Of a stretch of 64,000 bases of DNA, positions 34,546 to 48,149 are shown piece after piece; position 1 is the stretch's first letter, and each line of letters opens with the position of its first letter. Under the pieces are notes generated by a model. It was not told where the DNA came from, did no database searches, and saw only the letters and a list, made by a program, of their open reading frames with translations. Where the stretch lies: the NCBI GenBank assembly GCA_009760855.2, contig WPIO01000022.1, forward strand, positions 4,127,501-4,191,500, given 5' to 3'. Source of the DNA: Cristatella mucedo (Eukaryota; Bryozoa; Phylactolaemata; Cristatellidae). The position numbers were made by a program, and so were the translations under genes.

Positions 34546-36324
34546 CTGGAAAACGTCTCGAATATGGGCGCCGAAAGGGCGACGTCTGACAAGCCTTTGG
34601 AATTTCTCTCTAAGCCGTCCCTCCAAGGAAGCCCGATTGACACCCGGAAAAGACTATCTGTATTCCGCGGGGGAGAATAGGTGCTAAATGAGGTATTCCG
34701 AGTGAAGGAATGACTTGAATAACTGCAGCGGCCCGTCTCGCCGCTACCGCCTGACGCGTGCTGCTGGCAGTGGCCCCCTGCACCACTCCTCTCCCTACGC
34801 TCCGTAGCCAGCCCTTCGAGTTCTGTTCGACCCGAATACAAATCCGATATTCGTTGTTTGTTTGAGTCGGCTATTCCTTAGTTGGCCATCGCATTGACTG
34901 CCGTTAGCGATCGCGGTCGGTCTGCAGTCGATGAGAACTTGCGTTACCGGCTCGCTAACCTACGTTGGGTGCCGCCGCCGCCGCCGCCGCCGCCGCAGCC
35001 GGACCCGCTCGCACGCTTGCGACCCCTACTCCCCCACCCGCCCGCTCCCGTCCGACCCAAGGAACGCTAAGAAACGTGCCCCGCTTACACGGGTGAAGTC
35101 AGCTACTCAGGCGCAGGGAGCCGCTCCGTGTTACAAATACGGCCGACGGCGGGCGGCGCCGCGGCGTGAGCGGCGGCGCGTGAGCGGGCGCTAGTCGCTG
35201 CTCACGCTAGCGGCCCCGAATTCCGACGACGCTATTTTGCTTTCTTTATATGGCGGCGGCGAGCAGCCGCCGCAGCCCTTGCGGCGGAGCGTCGGAGAGG
35301 CAGGGCAACTAATTCATCGCATGTGGCAATGCCATCCTTCCGCCGTGCGAAGGAGGCGCGCCGGCGGAGCTCTCGACGTTAATGGCTCCCCGTCGCCTCT
35401 CCGCTCGCCGTCGCCGCGCCAGCCAGCCGGGCCAGCCGTTACCAGCCTCTGGCTGGTCTCTCGATCGCTCGGCGAGGCCGCCGAGAAGAGGATTAGCGCC
35501 CGGAGGTGGCTCCGGCGCGCCGAAGAAGGCGCGGACTTGAAGGCGCCGGCGCGACGGCGGGCCGGCGGGCCGACGACCTGCAGCCGCTCGCGTCCCTGCA
35601 CACGCCCTCTACAATTGTAGAGCGGTTCGGGTTTGCGCTCGCGAGCGGCGGCGGCGGCGCCGCCTGCTCGCGGCCACCGAGCCACCGGCGCACCGCCGCT
35701 GAGGCTCCCGCGAGCGTCGGAGGTGTCGAGAGTGGCCCTCGAGCCGAGTCCCAAGTTCGAGCTACGTAGCCAAGTTCGCCGCCGCCGCCGTTCGAACCGC
35801 TCTTAGTCAGCGCGGGGCGTTGCGTGACGCTGCGAGACGTTGACGACCGGCGTTGACGTCCCACCTTTGCGGAACGTCGACGGTCACCTGTGCATGGCAA
35901 CGGGAGATATCTGAGGACTGGCGATCGTCAAACGTCTCGGCTGCGGCAGGAATCGAGAGCGCGAAAACTGCCACGGCATCATTGCCACGTGACGCGTGTG
36001 GACACGTGACAGGTGCGGACACGCGCGCACGCTACAATGCGCAATGCTACACTCGCTAGGCTCGCGAGGAATCGCCTCTTTTGCAGCACCTGCAGCGGCA
36101 GCGGCAGTTGAAGGCGGCGTTCGGATGGTGCTGGAGAGAGAAGTGGACCGAAAGGTCGCCTGTTAGGTAGAAAGCGCCTCTGACCCCTGCGGTCTAATAC
36201 CTAATACTCACAAGCGACTCTCGACGATCTACTTGAGCGCGAAAGCAAGCCAGGCAGTCGTCCGCGTACCAGCTGTCGCAAACATAGCTCGCAATCCTTC
36301 TATGAGCGGCTGCCCGCAGCAATT
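34546..36324. other. CpG-rich block, no supported gene
   Basis: (GCC)n at 34971-34995 and dense CpG to about 35800. Overlapping frames occur on both strands with no domain. AT content rises again after 36050. Confidence 0.35.
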
Positions 36325-36440
36325 TATAATAATAATAATAATAATAATAATGCACCTGATAAAGCAATTTCTGTCACTCGAACCTTCTCATCAACATTTA
36401 CTTGGGTCTCATTGCACCAATCAGACCCGTGCGGTAGCGC
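36325..36440 (-). mobile_element. L2-type LINE 3' tail, decayed
   Basis: (AAT)n followed by TGCACCTGATAAAGCAATTT, which resembles the family's 3' end with most of the stem-loop lost. Confidence 0.5.
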
Positions 36441-36584
36441 CATAAACAGTGTGCAGCACTTCCGACTTCCACGTCCAGACGGAGCTTGGCCGCAAACGCA
36501 GCGCTCGTAGCGGAGGCGCTAGTTTCAGCCGACGCTCGACGAACGCTAGTGACGCGCTAAGCCTCGGATTCGCGGCGAGCGGTG

Positions 36585-36690
36585 CGCCGATGCGCCGCCA
36601 AGGCACGCAGGTACGCCGCCAACGCACGCAGGTACGCCGCCAACGCACGCCGATGCGCCGCCAACGCACGCAGGTACGCCGCCAGGAGCG
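36585..36690. repeat. 21-bp minisatellite (about five units)
   Basis: GTACGCCGCCAACGCACGCA-type units alternate with a CGATGCGCCGCC variant. The unit length is a multiple of three, which keeps frames open through it (Arg-Arg-Gln-Arg-Thr). Confidence 0.9.
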
Positions 36691-36718
36691 GGCAGACAGT
36701 AGAAGCACAACTCAACTG

Positions 36719-36790
36719 CCGAGGCACTGACTGAACTGCCTGATGACTGAACTGACTGACAGAATGAACTGACAGAACTGACTGCCTAAT
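36719..36790. repeat. Low-complexity ACTGACTGA repeat
   Basis: Imperfect ACTGAACTGACTGACAGA-like units directly downstream of the 21-bp array. Confidence 0.8.
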
Positions 36791-37099
36791 GCATGGCTTT
36801 GGCTTTTATGCTGCCAAGACGTAGATTATCGCATGAATGGTTCCAAGCCACTGAACTCAGGAAAATGAATAGCGAGTATCTCGACGAGCAAAACCTGGTT
36901 GATTTAGCATGCCGCCGTTCAACTTGTTTGGGTCAGTTTCTAATTTTTCTCGGTAAACGCCAATACATATGTATACATATTTATATATATGAATTATATA
37001 TATGAACTGTATAAATATATATAAATATTAACGAGAAAAAGATTTTTAACTAGTATATATACATTAGCGAATATATGCCACATTTCTTCCGCCTGGATG
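36791..37099. other. AT-rich spacer
   Basis: Ends in ATATAT-rich sequence at 36968-37030. No gene seen. Confidence 0.4.
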
Positions 37100-37320
37100 T
37101 AATAATAATAGCAGTGAGTCAAGTTTATAACGTCCTAGGAAAACTAGATCGCTATCCGGGTGCTTTATAACTTGCTGCAAGCGATACGGTTAGTAAATGG
37201 CATACCAGGTAGCGTGCATAGACAAGGATGCAAAAACCCACAAGGAGACACTCGAGGCCATATATTAATTAGTAGGACCCCTGGTTAGTAACATGCACTT
37301 AATCATGCATTATTTAGCAT
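37100..37320 (-). mobile_element. L2-type LINE 3' UTR, diverged
   Basis: AATAATAATAGCAGTGAGTC, then a decayed stem-loop (TCCTAGGAAAACTAGATCGC, GGGTGCTTTATAACTTGCTG) and 3' UTR sequence containing GCATGCATAG-like and CACTCGAGG-like stretches comparable with 8160-8335. Confidence 0.6.
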
Positions 37321-39869
37321 GCAAAGCTGTCTGAAATAATAATAAAAGTTTACTGATACTCAGAGAATGTTGAGTGGAACAGATTCTTCTTTAGCTAAGC
37401 CGTAGATGGTACCGAGTGAATGCACGTGGTGGCTAAAGCCAAATGCTAGCTCTAGACTTTTAGCACATACGAGCCGGAGGCCCCATCACCAAAATACTTC
37501 AATTTAGTGCGATGGCGGCGAGATGATTAGAGGTTCTGAGTAGCGGGTAGTGTGAGAGCGTGGCTAGAGAAGCTAGCGGGTTGGATTAGTAGGCTATTAG
37601 TGTAAGTGAGTGAAACCCCGGAAAGTTAAACGCGAAATGTTGAAGTCGTCCTTGTCAGTGAACCATTGAAGCTCAGATATAACTGGTGTGTGTGCGCGTG
37701 CGCGTGTGTGTGCGCGCATGAGTGCTAGGCGAGCTGCTGCTGAGTTGTGCACCAGCTGCAGACGGACGATTGAGGGCATTGAGGCCGGAAGTCCTGAATA
37801 AAGGAACTATCGACAACCTAGACGCGATGTCATAAACGTGTAGATTAGTTTGGCTGTCGTACTCGTGTTTAAGCAGGCCATGATTTTGGAAACGTTTCTT
37901 GGCTGAAAATAGGGCCTGCTTGACAATTTAGACAATGTGCTCATACAATGACTGGCAGTTTTGGAGCAGCACACCAAAATTTTAGTAGACTGAACCAGCT
38001 ACTTTCCAGACCCGGAACATACCGATCCTTCTCGTCGGCGGCCGATCTCCTTACGCGCCTCTTAACCGCCTCAACCGAGGACGTGTAATAATTATCTGAT
38101 GCAATTGCGGAGAGACGCATGGATTGGCTGATATGCGGACACGTGACGTGTAGACTGGCCACTCCCATCTCGCTTCGTAGAAGCTGCATCAGCCGAAGCC
38201 ACCACCATTGTTGTGGGGTATATCCCGTAGCAAGCCGCTGGGAAGTAGCATAGTTGGCGCCGCCTTTCTTGCACATCACCCTATCTTCGGACTGGACTTA
38301 CTGCTTTTCGTACGCGCCATCTTTTCTAGGTCTCTCTAGATATGCGTATGAGTGAGTGTACACGGAAATGCAGACCAGCACTCGGCAACCTATACCTTGG
38401 CCCGGTATTGAGGCGATCGTCTGAGAGAGCTGCTTGGATGATGCTACTAATATTAGCAATACTAGTGACACTGCATGTACTGCGCATAGAAAGGAAGCGC
38501 GTCAATTGGCGTCTAGCGATAACATGCAATCAGTACGCGTGAGCGCGTACTGCACAGAACATTTCGCGGCAGGACGTAGCCAAATTGGCGAGAAGCAGGT
38601 GGGTTGTTGATTTTACGTCAGGGGCGGAGGCGGATTTCCCGCTTGGCTTTTCCTCTCGAGGAACACGCTGAGCGTTTCCTTCCAAGCCGAATGTCTGTGC
38701 TCCGGAGGAAGGCTACGAGAGCTACGGCTGTCGCCCGCCCAGAGGCGGGGCTGGTTGCCTGCTGAGCTATCGAAACTGCTCGCAGAAAAATTGCTGCGCG
38801 TCGGGCAGGAGCCGGTAACGCAGTCGTAGCGGCGCGATAGGTGCGTTAGATCTCTATCAGCGTTCCGGCTCCATGCTCCTGCTCTCAGCGTCTGGGCCCA
38901 GACGTTGAGAGCCGTAGATGTACCTCAATGCAGGCAGCTCGGTAACCAAAGAGGCGCTGTGAAGAGCAAAGCACGAGTCCGACCAGGAAAAGGGCGGTTT
39001 AGAAGAAACGCCTTTTCCTGCCTAACGCTAGGCCCGCGAGCTACCGGACGCAGGCAGCGGCTCGCTGAGGCACACTTCCAAATCCCAGATGTACGGCAAA
39101 TCCCGTTTTCTTGCTTCATTTTCTGAGCATTCTATTCGTTCATTGTCGTGTTTTTTTTCGGAATGCCGCTGTCGTCTTCCTCGTGCTAGCTGTCATTGTA
39201 TGGCTCCCTTTTACTACCACGCCTTCGGTCACACCTCTGTCCGTTGCGTATTACCAATCCCTATAATTTACTTGGTTATTTAGGTAGCTAGCGAGTCAGG
39301 CCAGTCACTGACGTCACGCTCATAAAGTGTCCTTTAGGTGATATTTATGTCAATGCTGCGACAGTACAAAGCATTATGAGCGTCGTATGAAATGTCAAAA
39401 AGGGAAGATACTTAAGCAATTTATATATGTAGCCAAAGAATGCACTCTTACAGTTGAAATTGAACACCCCCTTGCCTGTCGGCCTTTGGGAAGCGATGAA
39501 CATGCATGAATAGAATCTAACCGCGAGTTTTCGCGCGGGCTAACTTTGTAGTTCATAAAAAGAAAAAGATGGTCACGAAACTCAATGGCGATTCGCACTC
39601 CGGCACTGAAGAGCAAATTTCATTAAAGTAAATCATTGTTCTTTTTTAAGGCATTATCAAAAACTTTGAAATAACTTTGAAATACGCTTTCATGTATTTT
39701 CTCCCATACAGATTTGGCTCCGTTAATGAAGAAATCCAAGTGTGGCAACAGTGGTGATGGCTCACCGGCTAGGTCAGAGAGCACTCAGGCCCGCATTTCG
39801 AAAGCAAATTTTGAGTTCTCGTTATTTCTTGTGGTAGCTGGGTAACTTCCACATAGCACCTGTGGTTTC
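37321..39869. other. Anonymous sequence, no gene seen
   Basis: Includes a GT/GC-rich run at 37686-37720 and mixed sequence. Frames up to about 110 codons on either strand lack recognisable domains. Confidence 0.35.
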
Positions 39870-40185
39870 AGCACACCATTGTGAACTGGTTATTTTAAAA
39901 GCGAACAGAATATAAGCGCACCCAGAGTAGACAGCAAGGTGAAAAAACAATCGATGATGGAAGCCGCTCAGCGCCACACTGCTGATACTCAACTCAACAG
40001 ACTGCAGATAAACCCCGGGAGCTCCGTGCGGTCAAATTTCAGCGAACGCCTCGCCTATGACAAGGTGGAAAAAACAGAAAGAAAGAGACCAATGATGAGT
40101 TTCAAGCACTGGACGACCCAGGTCGTCATATGGAGTCCTTGCCCGACAGTGGGCCGGACTCAGAAGCAAGGCTCGGCTTAACGGA
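39870..40185 (+). repeat. Unnamed interspersed repeat, copy 2
   Basis: Partner of 7730-8060, with the shared blocks in the same order. An 81-codon frame covers part of it but is not conserved in the other copy, which is interrupted. Confidence 0.45.
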
Positions 40186-40199
40186 ATGTCGGCGGACAC

Positions 40200-40285
40200 T
40201 CGTGCCCGCAAGGTGCCTGGAAAGAGATTAGTTTCTCTGAGGCCGCTGTAAAAATGTACTACTAATATTATTAGTGTAATGCAGC
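40200..40285 (+). mobile_element. L2-type LINE 3' tail
   Basis: AAGGTGCCTGGAAAGAGATT, AGTTTCTCTGAGGCCGCTGT and an AATGTACTACTAATATTATT tail match the terminal stem-loop of the family. Confidence 0.7.
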
Positions 40286-40915
40286 ACTGAAATATCCTGC
40301 GATTTCTCACGGACGTGAGCTGACAATGTGTATTTGCAGTGCAAGCCAGTCCGGCGCCACTCGGTTCGGGGAGTATCGGCATACGCTCGTGTATACTGTA
40401 TAACCTATAACCTTTCTAGCGCTCTGCAATGTCGTCATAGAAACGAGATGCCAGACGGCGTGGAAGAAACCCTGGGGCGGTTCCCCTAGCGAGCGTCAGT
40501 GGCTTAGCTAGCACTGACAGGTGCGATATTGCTGTGCGGTCCGGCTAAAGCTGGCAGTAGAAGCGCTGCCGGACGAGACGCGTGAAGTAAAGCAATGATC
40601 CTGTAATCCTACAGGGTTGCTTACGGGACATTGGACGGCGGCCTTGGATCGCGGCGATTTAGGGAAGCAAGCTCACAAACACAATTGTTGCTTAAATTAG
40701 CCACGCCGAGGGAGACGTATGGGAGACAAATTCACAAAAAATACGAAACTAAGTAAAGCTTTAAGCGCTCTGAAAAAAATTGCTTTTCACTTTTGCCATG
40801 CTTTCATACAACTTCTTTTTAGCTCTTTGCAAAAAGTTATCTCGACGGTCTCCCTGATCATTTATTCTGATCTGACGAGAGGCTCCTCTAGTTGCCATAA
40901 TTCATATGCATATTT
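40286..40915. other. Anonymous spacer, no gene seen
   Basis: Mixed sequence with no recognised repeat or domain. Confidence 0.35.
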
Positions 40916-40960
<45 letters not shown>

Positions 40961-40992
40961 ATTATTATATAATATATAAATTAAATATAAAT

Positions 40993-41024
<32 letters not shown>

Positions 41025-41165
41025 ATATATAATTATATATATATATATATATATAAATTTATATATGTATATATATCCTTGCTTTTTATATATGATACTT
41101 ATATGATTCTATTATATATTCTATATTCTATATATTCTATATTCAATATATTCTATATTTATATG
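40916..41165. repeat. AT-rich low-complexity tract with (TA)n and (TATTC)n-like units
   Basis: Pure TA at 40919-40955, then TA/TAA mixtures to 41060, then ATATTCTATATTCTATATAT-like repeats to about 41160. Confidence 0.95.
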
Positions 41166-43834
41166 ATACTACTTCTCGCCCAGAGAGTCGTACGCTCCGC
41201 CTTCTTTGCTTGAGCTTCGCTTGGCAGCGTCGGTATCACTCGGTGTTACAGAGGTGCAAACTAGAATTACTTCGTTCGATCCAGGTAGTTTACTCTATGC
41301 GCGCGCATTAATAGTCAAATGCTTGCGATCGGGCGCATCCGTACGCTACTTAATAATTCACATTCGATGACACAGTGAGGCTGATTTTGGAGTGCAGATT
41401 TTCGGGATCAGCGATTTCTTTTCAGGTTCAGTGGTCTCCAGCTACACCAGACTTTGGCGTTTTCCTAGGTCCCAGCAGCCTTGGCTTCATCAGTGGTCAT
41501 TCATCTCTTACAAAGAGCGACCACTAGGTGGGATAGTTTGCGCACGTCGTCATGCACGCTCTACTTACTCTTGTGCTTTCTCGAGGAACTGGTTGAGTGC
41601 AATCATTCATCGTTTGGTATTGCCTGCAAGTAACTAATTTGACAAAAGTACTGTCAAAGTACATGTCTTGCAGTTGTTGCCAGTGATTAATTTACCGCCA
41701 AAGTTAGCCGCTAAAACTTTTTCAATCTCCTGCACGGAGAATCGTTAAGATCAGTCGTTGCGATGCGACAGTGAATTTAATTAAGCCTGTGCTATAAATG
41801 ATCGCGTATTCTGGTAGCTGACTGTTATTTTGATAATAGTAAAATAAATAGTTTTCCAATTTTATATGCTTAGTTCCTTTTCCCGTCCATAGGTAGCTAT
41901 GTAAGACCTTTGTGTGGCTTTTATTGATGTAGAGATTTATTTTTTGAAACACTCACATTCGCGAAGCGTTATGGTACTTAAGAAGCAGATGTGTGACATT
42001 GCTCTTTCGTCAAAAATATTATTAAAATGCAGCCCCATTGTTAAAATTTAGTAAGTAGTTACACGGAAATTGAATAAATGAATACCTGCATTTCCAGACG
42101 AATCTCTCGTTCTTACTTACATAGCAAGCCGATTACATCCATGCGCAGTTGAGGTCTTCTCGAGCCTTACCAGTTGCCCTAGCGCCAGTGTAGTAAGACA
42201 AAATATTTTCACCGCTGCATTTAAAGTATTATATTTGGAACTCTCTAGAAGCAAACAAAAAATGAAATCTACTCTGGAACGTGGAGGCTGGTCATTTAAG
42301 ATACCCTTTTTGTGATTTCAAACCGGATATTTGGAAACCGCTATCTCGCCATTGAGTCAATTCATCGTGGAAAGAAGTCATTTAACCTTGAATCAGCTAC
42401 TGAGCCTTACTGAATGCCTGAAGAGAAGTTCAGATCAAATTTTATTTAATAAATGCTAATTACTTCTTATTTTTAGAGCTTTATTTCTGTAAAGCAACAG
42501 TTAATATTTGATGTCATTTACAGGGCGAGATCGTATAGCAGCGCCATTGATGGAGTTGATCGGCGATGGGGACAATCGCCAAAAACTTGGGAACCATTAC
42601 CGTGAGTTCTCCTGTGCCTACTTTAATATTGACTGAACCATCACCTTGGCTTGTATTCTGTGCGGTCCCGGATTACTAACCTAATCCGCTTTCACGTTAA
42701 GTCAGAAAAGCGGGTCGTTCGTAACCCGCATCGTAAAGTTCCCATAGGGTCCCGTGAGCCAAATATTCAATGCGGAGACGGCCTCGAAGAACGTCTTGCT
42801 CCTACTGAAGTAATGGACTCGCCGTACCTCTGCGACTCTTCAGAAGCAGTTACGTTCAACCCGGACATTCTTTTCATCCGCTGTCCGTCCGTTCAGCCGT
42901 CAACTCTGCTAGAACCTCGAGATTTAAACAGTGCGCATTCAATTACCTCAGTCCCGAGCGTAGCTTTCTTCTCGTGCTGACAAAGACCGTTCGACATCAC
43001 ACGCGACAACGAATCAGGTCGGTGGGGTCTGCCTTTTATCCAACGCACCGCAATTTTTGCTTTGTTTCAAGAGCTCAGAGGATCGGCGGACTGGGGAGAC
43101 TAGGGGACTGAGGGGGACCTACAGCACGAGGATTAGGCATGCTGTCATCGCTAGCGCTGTCTTTAAGGGCGACGGAGGGCACATTATGGGACATTAATAT
43201 TGGCAGAGTATCGACATTAATATTGGCAGAGTATCAACTTAATCGAGACCAAAGAACTTCTAAATAGATAAAAGTTAAATCGAATCATTTTGCTGGAGAT
43301 GCATTACGTATGCGCCTAGGATTCCTGCGAGATCTCTTTCATCCATCAATCGAGTGCCGTCAGTGACCGATCGACCACTTCCGACCTTCGCCATGACGTC
43401 GCGTGCTTTTTGCAAGAACGAATGTGTGTGATTATTTCCCCTTGGTACTTGCAAATCAGCCGGCCAGCGAACGGCAGTTACGTCTAAATCTATGAAGCTG
43501 CCTTACAGATGCCTTTTCGCAGAAATACTGATATGATGGTTGGCTTTTCATAGCACAGACTTATAAGAAACTTGGTAAAAATTCTACCAACGTCGTCTTC
43601 ATATTTTTAGACAGTCTGCTGTAAGTAACCACAAGCCTTAGCGTGCCGTCGGACAGGTAGGCTGGTGAAAGCGAGTGAAGCGACCTTTAAGCAAGAGGAA
43701 GGATCTCGAAGTCAGACTTTCACCAAAACATGACCAATTATTAAGTAAGTCAGCTCTAAAAAGTAGATAAATAATGGCACACACCTCTCCGAAAAAAGTG
43801 CGTTGAAATGGCATCACGTTATTGGATGCAATTT
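41166..43834. other. Anonymous, comparatively AT-rich sequence; no gene seen
   Basis: A direct duplication of GACATTAATATTGGCAGAGT lies at 43192 and 43214. A 109-codon plus frame near 42651 is preceded by a tttacag acceptor-like site about 120 bases upstream, but it has no family match and no upstream ATG, so I do not call it a gene. Confidence 0.35.
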
Positions 43835-43963
43835 GTCGAAGGACTGCACGCACCGACGCGAAGATGGCCACCGCGTTGTCGAAAGACTGCACGCGCCGAC
43901 ACGAAGATGGCCGCCGCGTTGTCGAAGGACTGCACACGCTGACACAAAGATAGCCGCCGCGTA
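43835..43963. repeat. Three-unit 43-bp tandem repeat
   Basis: GTCGAAGGACTGCACGCACC at 43835 recurs at 43878 and 43921 with substitutions. Each unit includes an AAGATGGCC(A/G)CCGCG-like block, the third copy being the most changed. Confidence 0.9.
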
Positions 43964-46189
43964 GCTCTCCGGTGGCTTTACGAAATCAAAGCCACGCCGT
44001 CCAAGCAGAGCTGGCGCTGCTTGGACAAGAGAGCCAGCTCTGCCTGAAGATGCTGCGTCCTATTGGCTGCCGTTAGTTCTTCTTAGCAAGGAAACTTATT
44101 TGGAAAGCTGCTGGTAACGTTTAATTTCACTTCAAGAGAAATGTGACCACCTTAAAAGAACAGCAACAAAAACAAACAGAACAAATCGTATGCAATTGAA
44201 ATATTGCCACGGTCCTTCCGCTGAACAGCTTCGACGACCATTTGTCTGTCGCGTTCTTGAAAACCGCCTATTGAAAGACGTGACACTTTACTGCTTGGAT
44301 TATTGCATTGTGTATGTTCCGTTTTCCTCGCGAACTCGCTTCGTTTCCGCTTCGTCCTCGCTACCAGCTTCTACACTTTTCATCCCGAGGCTGCGCACGA
44401 AAACATAGTTGCAATTTATCTCGTAGAGCGCAAACGCCATGGTTCAATTTTGAAAGACCTGTAAAACCGAGTTCGCGCGCCACTTTCACGTATTCAATAC
44501 TTTCCCCTTGAGAATAGCGAGGCCAGGCACGGCCAGGTTCTATTCATCGAGAAGCGCCCATGCCAGCTTTGCGCTTTGTAGCGACATGCTGGCTGGCAAT
44601 CTGCAAAAGCTCTTACAATTTTGAAGCAGTACTGTAGCCATTAATTTAGAAATAATAAAATTATTTCCTCGAACGTTGTTTCGCTTATCTTTGCTTCGTT
44701 ACTCCGCTGCTCTTACGACACTGAGTAAAACCTTTCCTATTTATTCTTTTGCATTGTTAGCGTCAATTCTGCAGGCAGTAGAATTTGAGGAACGACTGAA
44801 ACTATTAATAATAATAAAATATTTGTATTTTTAGGACAACTCGTGAGGAGACAACTCTCACAGAATGAGCTCGCGAAATCGGAGAAGATGCTGAAAGAAG
44901 CATGCTTTTTTTGTTTAAAGACAAGCGCAAAATTTCCACCAATCTAATATCCATTCTCGAATTATTTTTCGGCAGCATTTCAGTTAAAAAAAGCTGCTAC
45001 CCACACCACCTTGCATCTTTCTCTCCAAAGATCCTTGTACATTAGTGCTAGCTTCCACCGACACTAGCAACTCGATGTAGCTAGCAAATGATAACCCCTC
45101 TCCACGACAGTTGCAGCAGCAGCTGCTGCAGCTGTAAGTAGTACAAGCACCGCGCTAACGCTCAACTTGGGCAACAAAGTACTGTGGCAAAATAAACCTG
45201 AAGCACTGTAACGACTGCTGTACGAGCATTGGAGAATTTATATTGAGCACGACGATCGCGTGCAAAGACTTGTGCGTCTATTTCCCCCAGTAGCTTATAG
45301 CCAAGCTAAAGGGGGATTTAACCGGCATTTATTTCTTCGTTTTCAGCACTTCCTTCGCTACACAACCAAATGGCGCACAGTCGCAAATGAGCTCTGCGAA
45401 ATTACGTAATCCAGGCTGAACGCGCATGGGCTAATTAGCGCGGCTAATTGCTCAGTAGAGACTGCTGGCATCGCCTCGCCGACCGCCGGATGGGGGCAAT
45501 TGGCTGCATTAATTAAACGGCCAAGCGTGCAGCCAGCCAGCTAGCCAGTCGTATTAATGGAGCTTAAGTCCCTCCCCGCCCACCTCTGTGGCCTAGAAGC
45601 ACAGCAGCCGTCAAGTAGCGACGCGTGAACTGAGAATGGGGCTGAGACAGCGTCCGAGGCGTCAGCTGACGTAGGCGACGTGTGCTGGTAGCTTGCGCCT
45701 CTCTCTCTCACTGCGGCTTTTCGTGAGCTAACGTGGCGTCGACGGTACCGAGCGATCAAACAAACTATAGCACCGAGACACCCGTATTATAAAAGTGAAT
45801 AGTGAAAATTTTATAGAAGCCCTGGCGAATGCCGCGGCGGACTGCCTGCCGGTCACGTCGGGTTACTAGGGATCCAGTCTCGGGACAGCTCGTGCGCCTA
45901 TCTAGCGTCGCTGACAAGATTTTAGCGCCGATCTACCTGTTTCGTCGGCAAAAGAGACTGTACTTACAGCTGCGCTACGAGCGATGTGCAACGGCTCACA
46001 CGTCTGGGCAGAATCGGGCAATGAGCGCAGTTCTCATAAAAGTGCCAGCCCAAGCCGACAAGCGGAAAATACCAGCGAAGTCCCGAACTTTGAAGTCATG
46101 GCTGGTAACTTGATGCAGCACCAATGCACGCAGCTAAGCTGACTGCAGCACACCTGAATTCCGAGCACACGGTGAAAGACGGACAACAG
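43964..46189. other. Anonymous sequence, no gene seen
   Basis: Mixed to AT-rich sequence. A small CAGCAGCAGCTGCTGCAGCTG-like palindrome lies near 45113-45134. Frames below 100 codons, no domain. Confidence 0.35.
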
Positions 46190-47000
46190 CATCACCTATT
46201 AGAAAGAGCAAAGTCTTGTAGTCCAGCAACACGCTACGATTTGAACCGCGCCAGTGCCTCGTCGGCGAGACCGATCGTTCTTCTCAAACTTTCCAGTAGG
46301 ATATCATGATCAATAGTGTCGGAAGGCAGCTGATAAATGCATCAGTGCTAGGGCAGTGACGTTCCATTTCCGCCATCATTGCTACACAGGATGACATCGG
46401 TTACACGGAAGATATCAGTTTCAGTGGACTGCTGCCTCTTAAACCCCCGACTGAAATAAACTTTTCTGGCAATTTATTCATTTCTATGTGCGCTACAAGC
46501 TGCTTAGCGACAATTTTTCAAGAATCTTCGACAAAAAAACGAAAAGGGTAAACTGGGCGATAATTTGCAAGGATCTCTGTATCCAATCCCGGTTTTTAAG
46601 TGTCGGTCCAACAATGACCGATTAAAGGACTTGGTGCATTCAATTTTTTCCAGATAACTTTGAAATCTCAGTTATGACTGGGCTAAGTTTGTCTGCCATT
46701 AAAGATTTTAGAGCGGATGGTGTAGGGTCTTCAGGAGACAAGCTCTTTTTACTAGCCCTTATTAAAATAGCCACATCGCATGCAGAAATCTCGGAAAATT
46801 TCATAAGGACGGTCACGCTTTGCGATTCAAAAACTGCTTGAGTCGGAGAGGGCTTTATAGAGGCACGAATCTGCACAATTTTCTCAGTAATGAAAGCTGA
46901 AAACTTGTCGGCAGAGCCTTTAATTTCTGGTGAGAAAGACATCTCAGAATCGGCGAGGACATTGTTTACCGTCTTATAGACATGTTTTGAGTAAATGACA
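46190..47000 (-). mobile_element. L2/CR1-type LINE reverse transcriptase fragment, degenerate
   Basis: Read on the minus strand, 46942-46640 gives a 100-codon frame ending in a KKSLSPEDPTPSALKSLM-like block, equivalent to the K.K.SPLDPIPT.LLK segment preceding the reverse transcriptase core. Further along, with frame changes, come a GFKRQQSTETDIFRVTD block (about 46440) and a DTIDHDILLESLRRTIGLA block (about 46325-46270). The catalytic YADD region is not found. It is a dead, 5'- and 3'-truncated copy. Confidence 0.75.
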
Positions 47001-47898
47001 GGAACTCAGTTTTCGAGTGGAAAAAGAAGCCGTGGCCTTTCTAAGCCTCCGGGTGTAGACTCGGAGGAGGAAGTCTTTGAAATTGACTAGATCGTCATCA
47101 CACCTTCACTTTGTAAAGTGGTGTTCGAGAATGCACTTTAACACGACGCATCTTTTTAAGTTTTTTTGTAAGTTGAAATTAATCTCCGCGACTCTGTACT
47201 CAGACAGAGTACGGGAGCACGTTCGTCAAGGAAATTCCTTGTGTCAGTTTCACTGCATCAGCGATGGTAACAAGGCTGTCGGTCGAATCTTGGGGCAGAT
47301 CAGGAAGACCAGATTTACAAAGAACTACATGTAGATCGCATAATCCCATACAGATTTCAAACATCAGCATGAGTAAGATCGGCTCCATTCTACTCGTGCC
47401 GGTAACTGTCTTTAACTTCCTTACAAAAATCTTGGCCGAAAATCTCACATTTTTACGCGGATTTAAAAATATGAAGCCTAAAATTATGATGATAAACCGC
47501 ATGTTCCGCATGCTCGCGATGAAGTTCGTGTAGCAGCCACGACCAAAAGCTGGTAAGACCGGGTCTTCTTTTGGCAAACTGAGTTTGGCGTCCGCAAATA
47601 TATCTCGTTATTTGACCCAATAGCCGTGCGTTGACTATAGTAGAACTGTAGGCTTGTTAGTTCAATCGGATCGCTGGTACAAGAAAACCAGAAATTACGG
47701 GATCGCACCTGCTGAAGGCAAGCAAGTATTCTGACCTTGACCGACGGCAGGCAGCCTTCGATTGTTCCGTAATTAAAAAAACTGCACGTTGGCGACAGGC
47801 GCTGAAGAAAGCTACATCAGCCACTATCAGAGGTTCATTTTCGTAGTTGGCTTTGACCAATAGTAGGATCGAGAGTACGAACCGTACGAAACGATAAG

Positions 47899-47936
<38 letters not shown>

Positions 47937-48140
47937 CACAAGCCTGCTATTGCTGGCACGCTCGCGTCGCTGCATTTGGGCCTCATAAAATAGATACGGT
48001 TTAGATTGGCTAGGCGTCATGAGCTAATATAGAGAGACAGAGACAGTGAGTGCGTGCGCGCGCGTGTGTGTGTGTGTGAAGGGAGAGGGAGAGGGAGGAT
48101 CGTATGTGTAAGACATCGCCCCTTGCAATGAGTTCTCTCT
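47001..48140. other. Unassigned sequence between two LINE fragments
   Basis: A 126-codon minus frame (47577-47200) may be internal LINE sequence but carries no motif I can place. 47900-47934 is a (GA)n run and 48056-48080 a GC/GT run. Confidence 0.35.
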
Positions 48141-48149
48141 GGCTTTAAT

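Noticed and set aside
42651-42980. 109-codon plus frame preceded by a possible splice acceptor
   Set aside because: No ATG start in frame, no recognisable family and no matching donor or neighbouring exon, so too weak to call.
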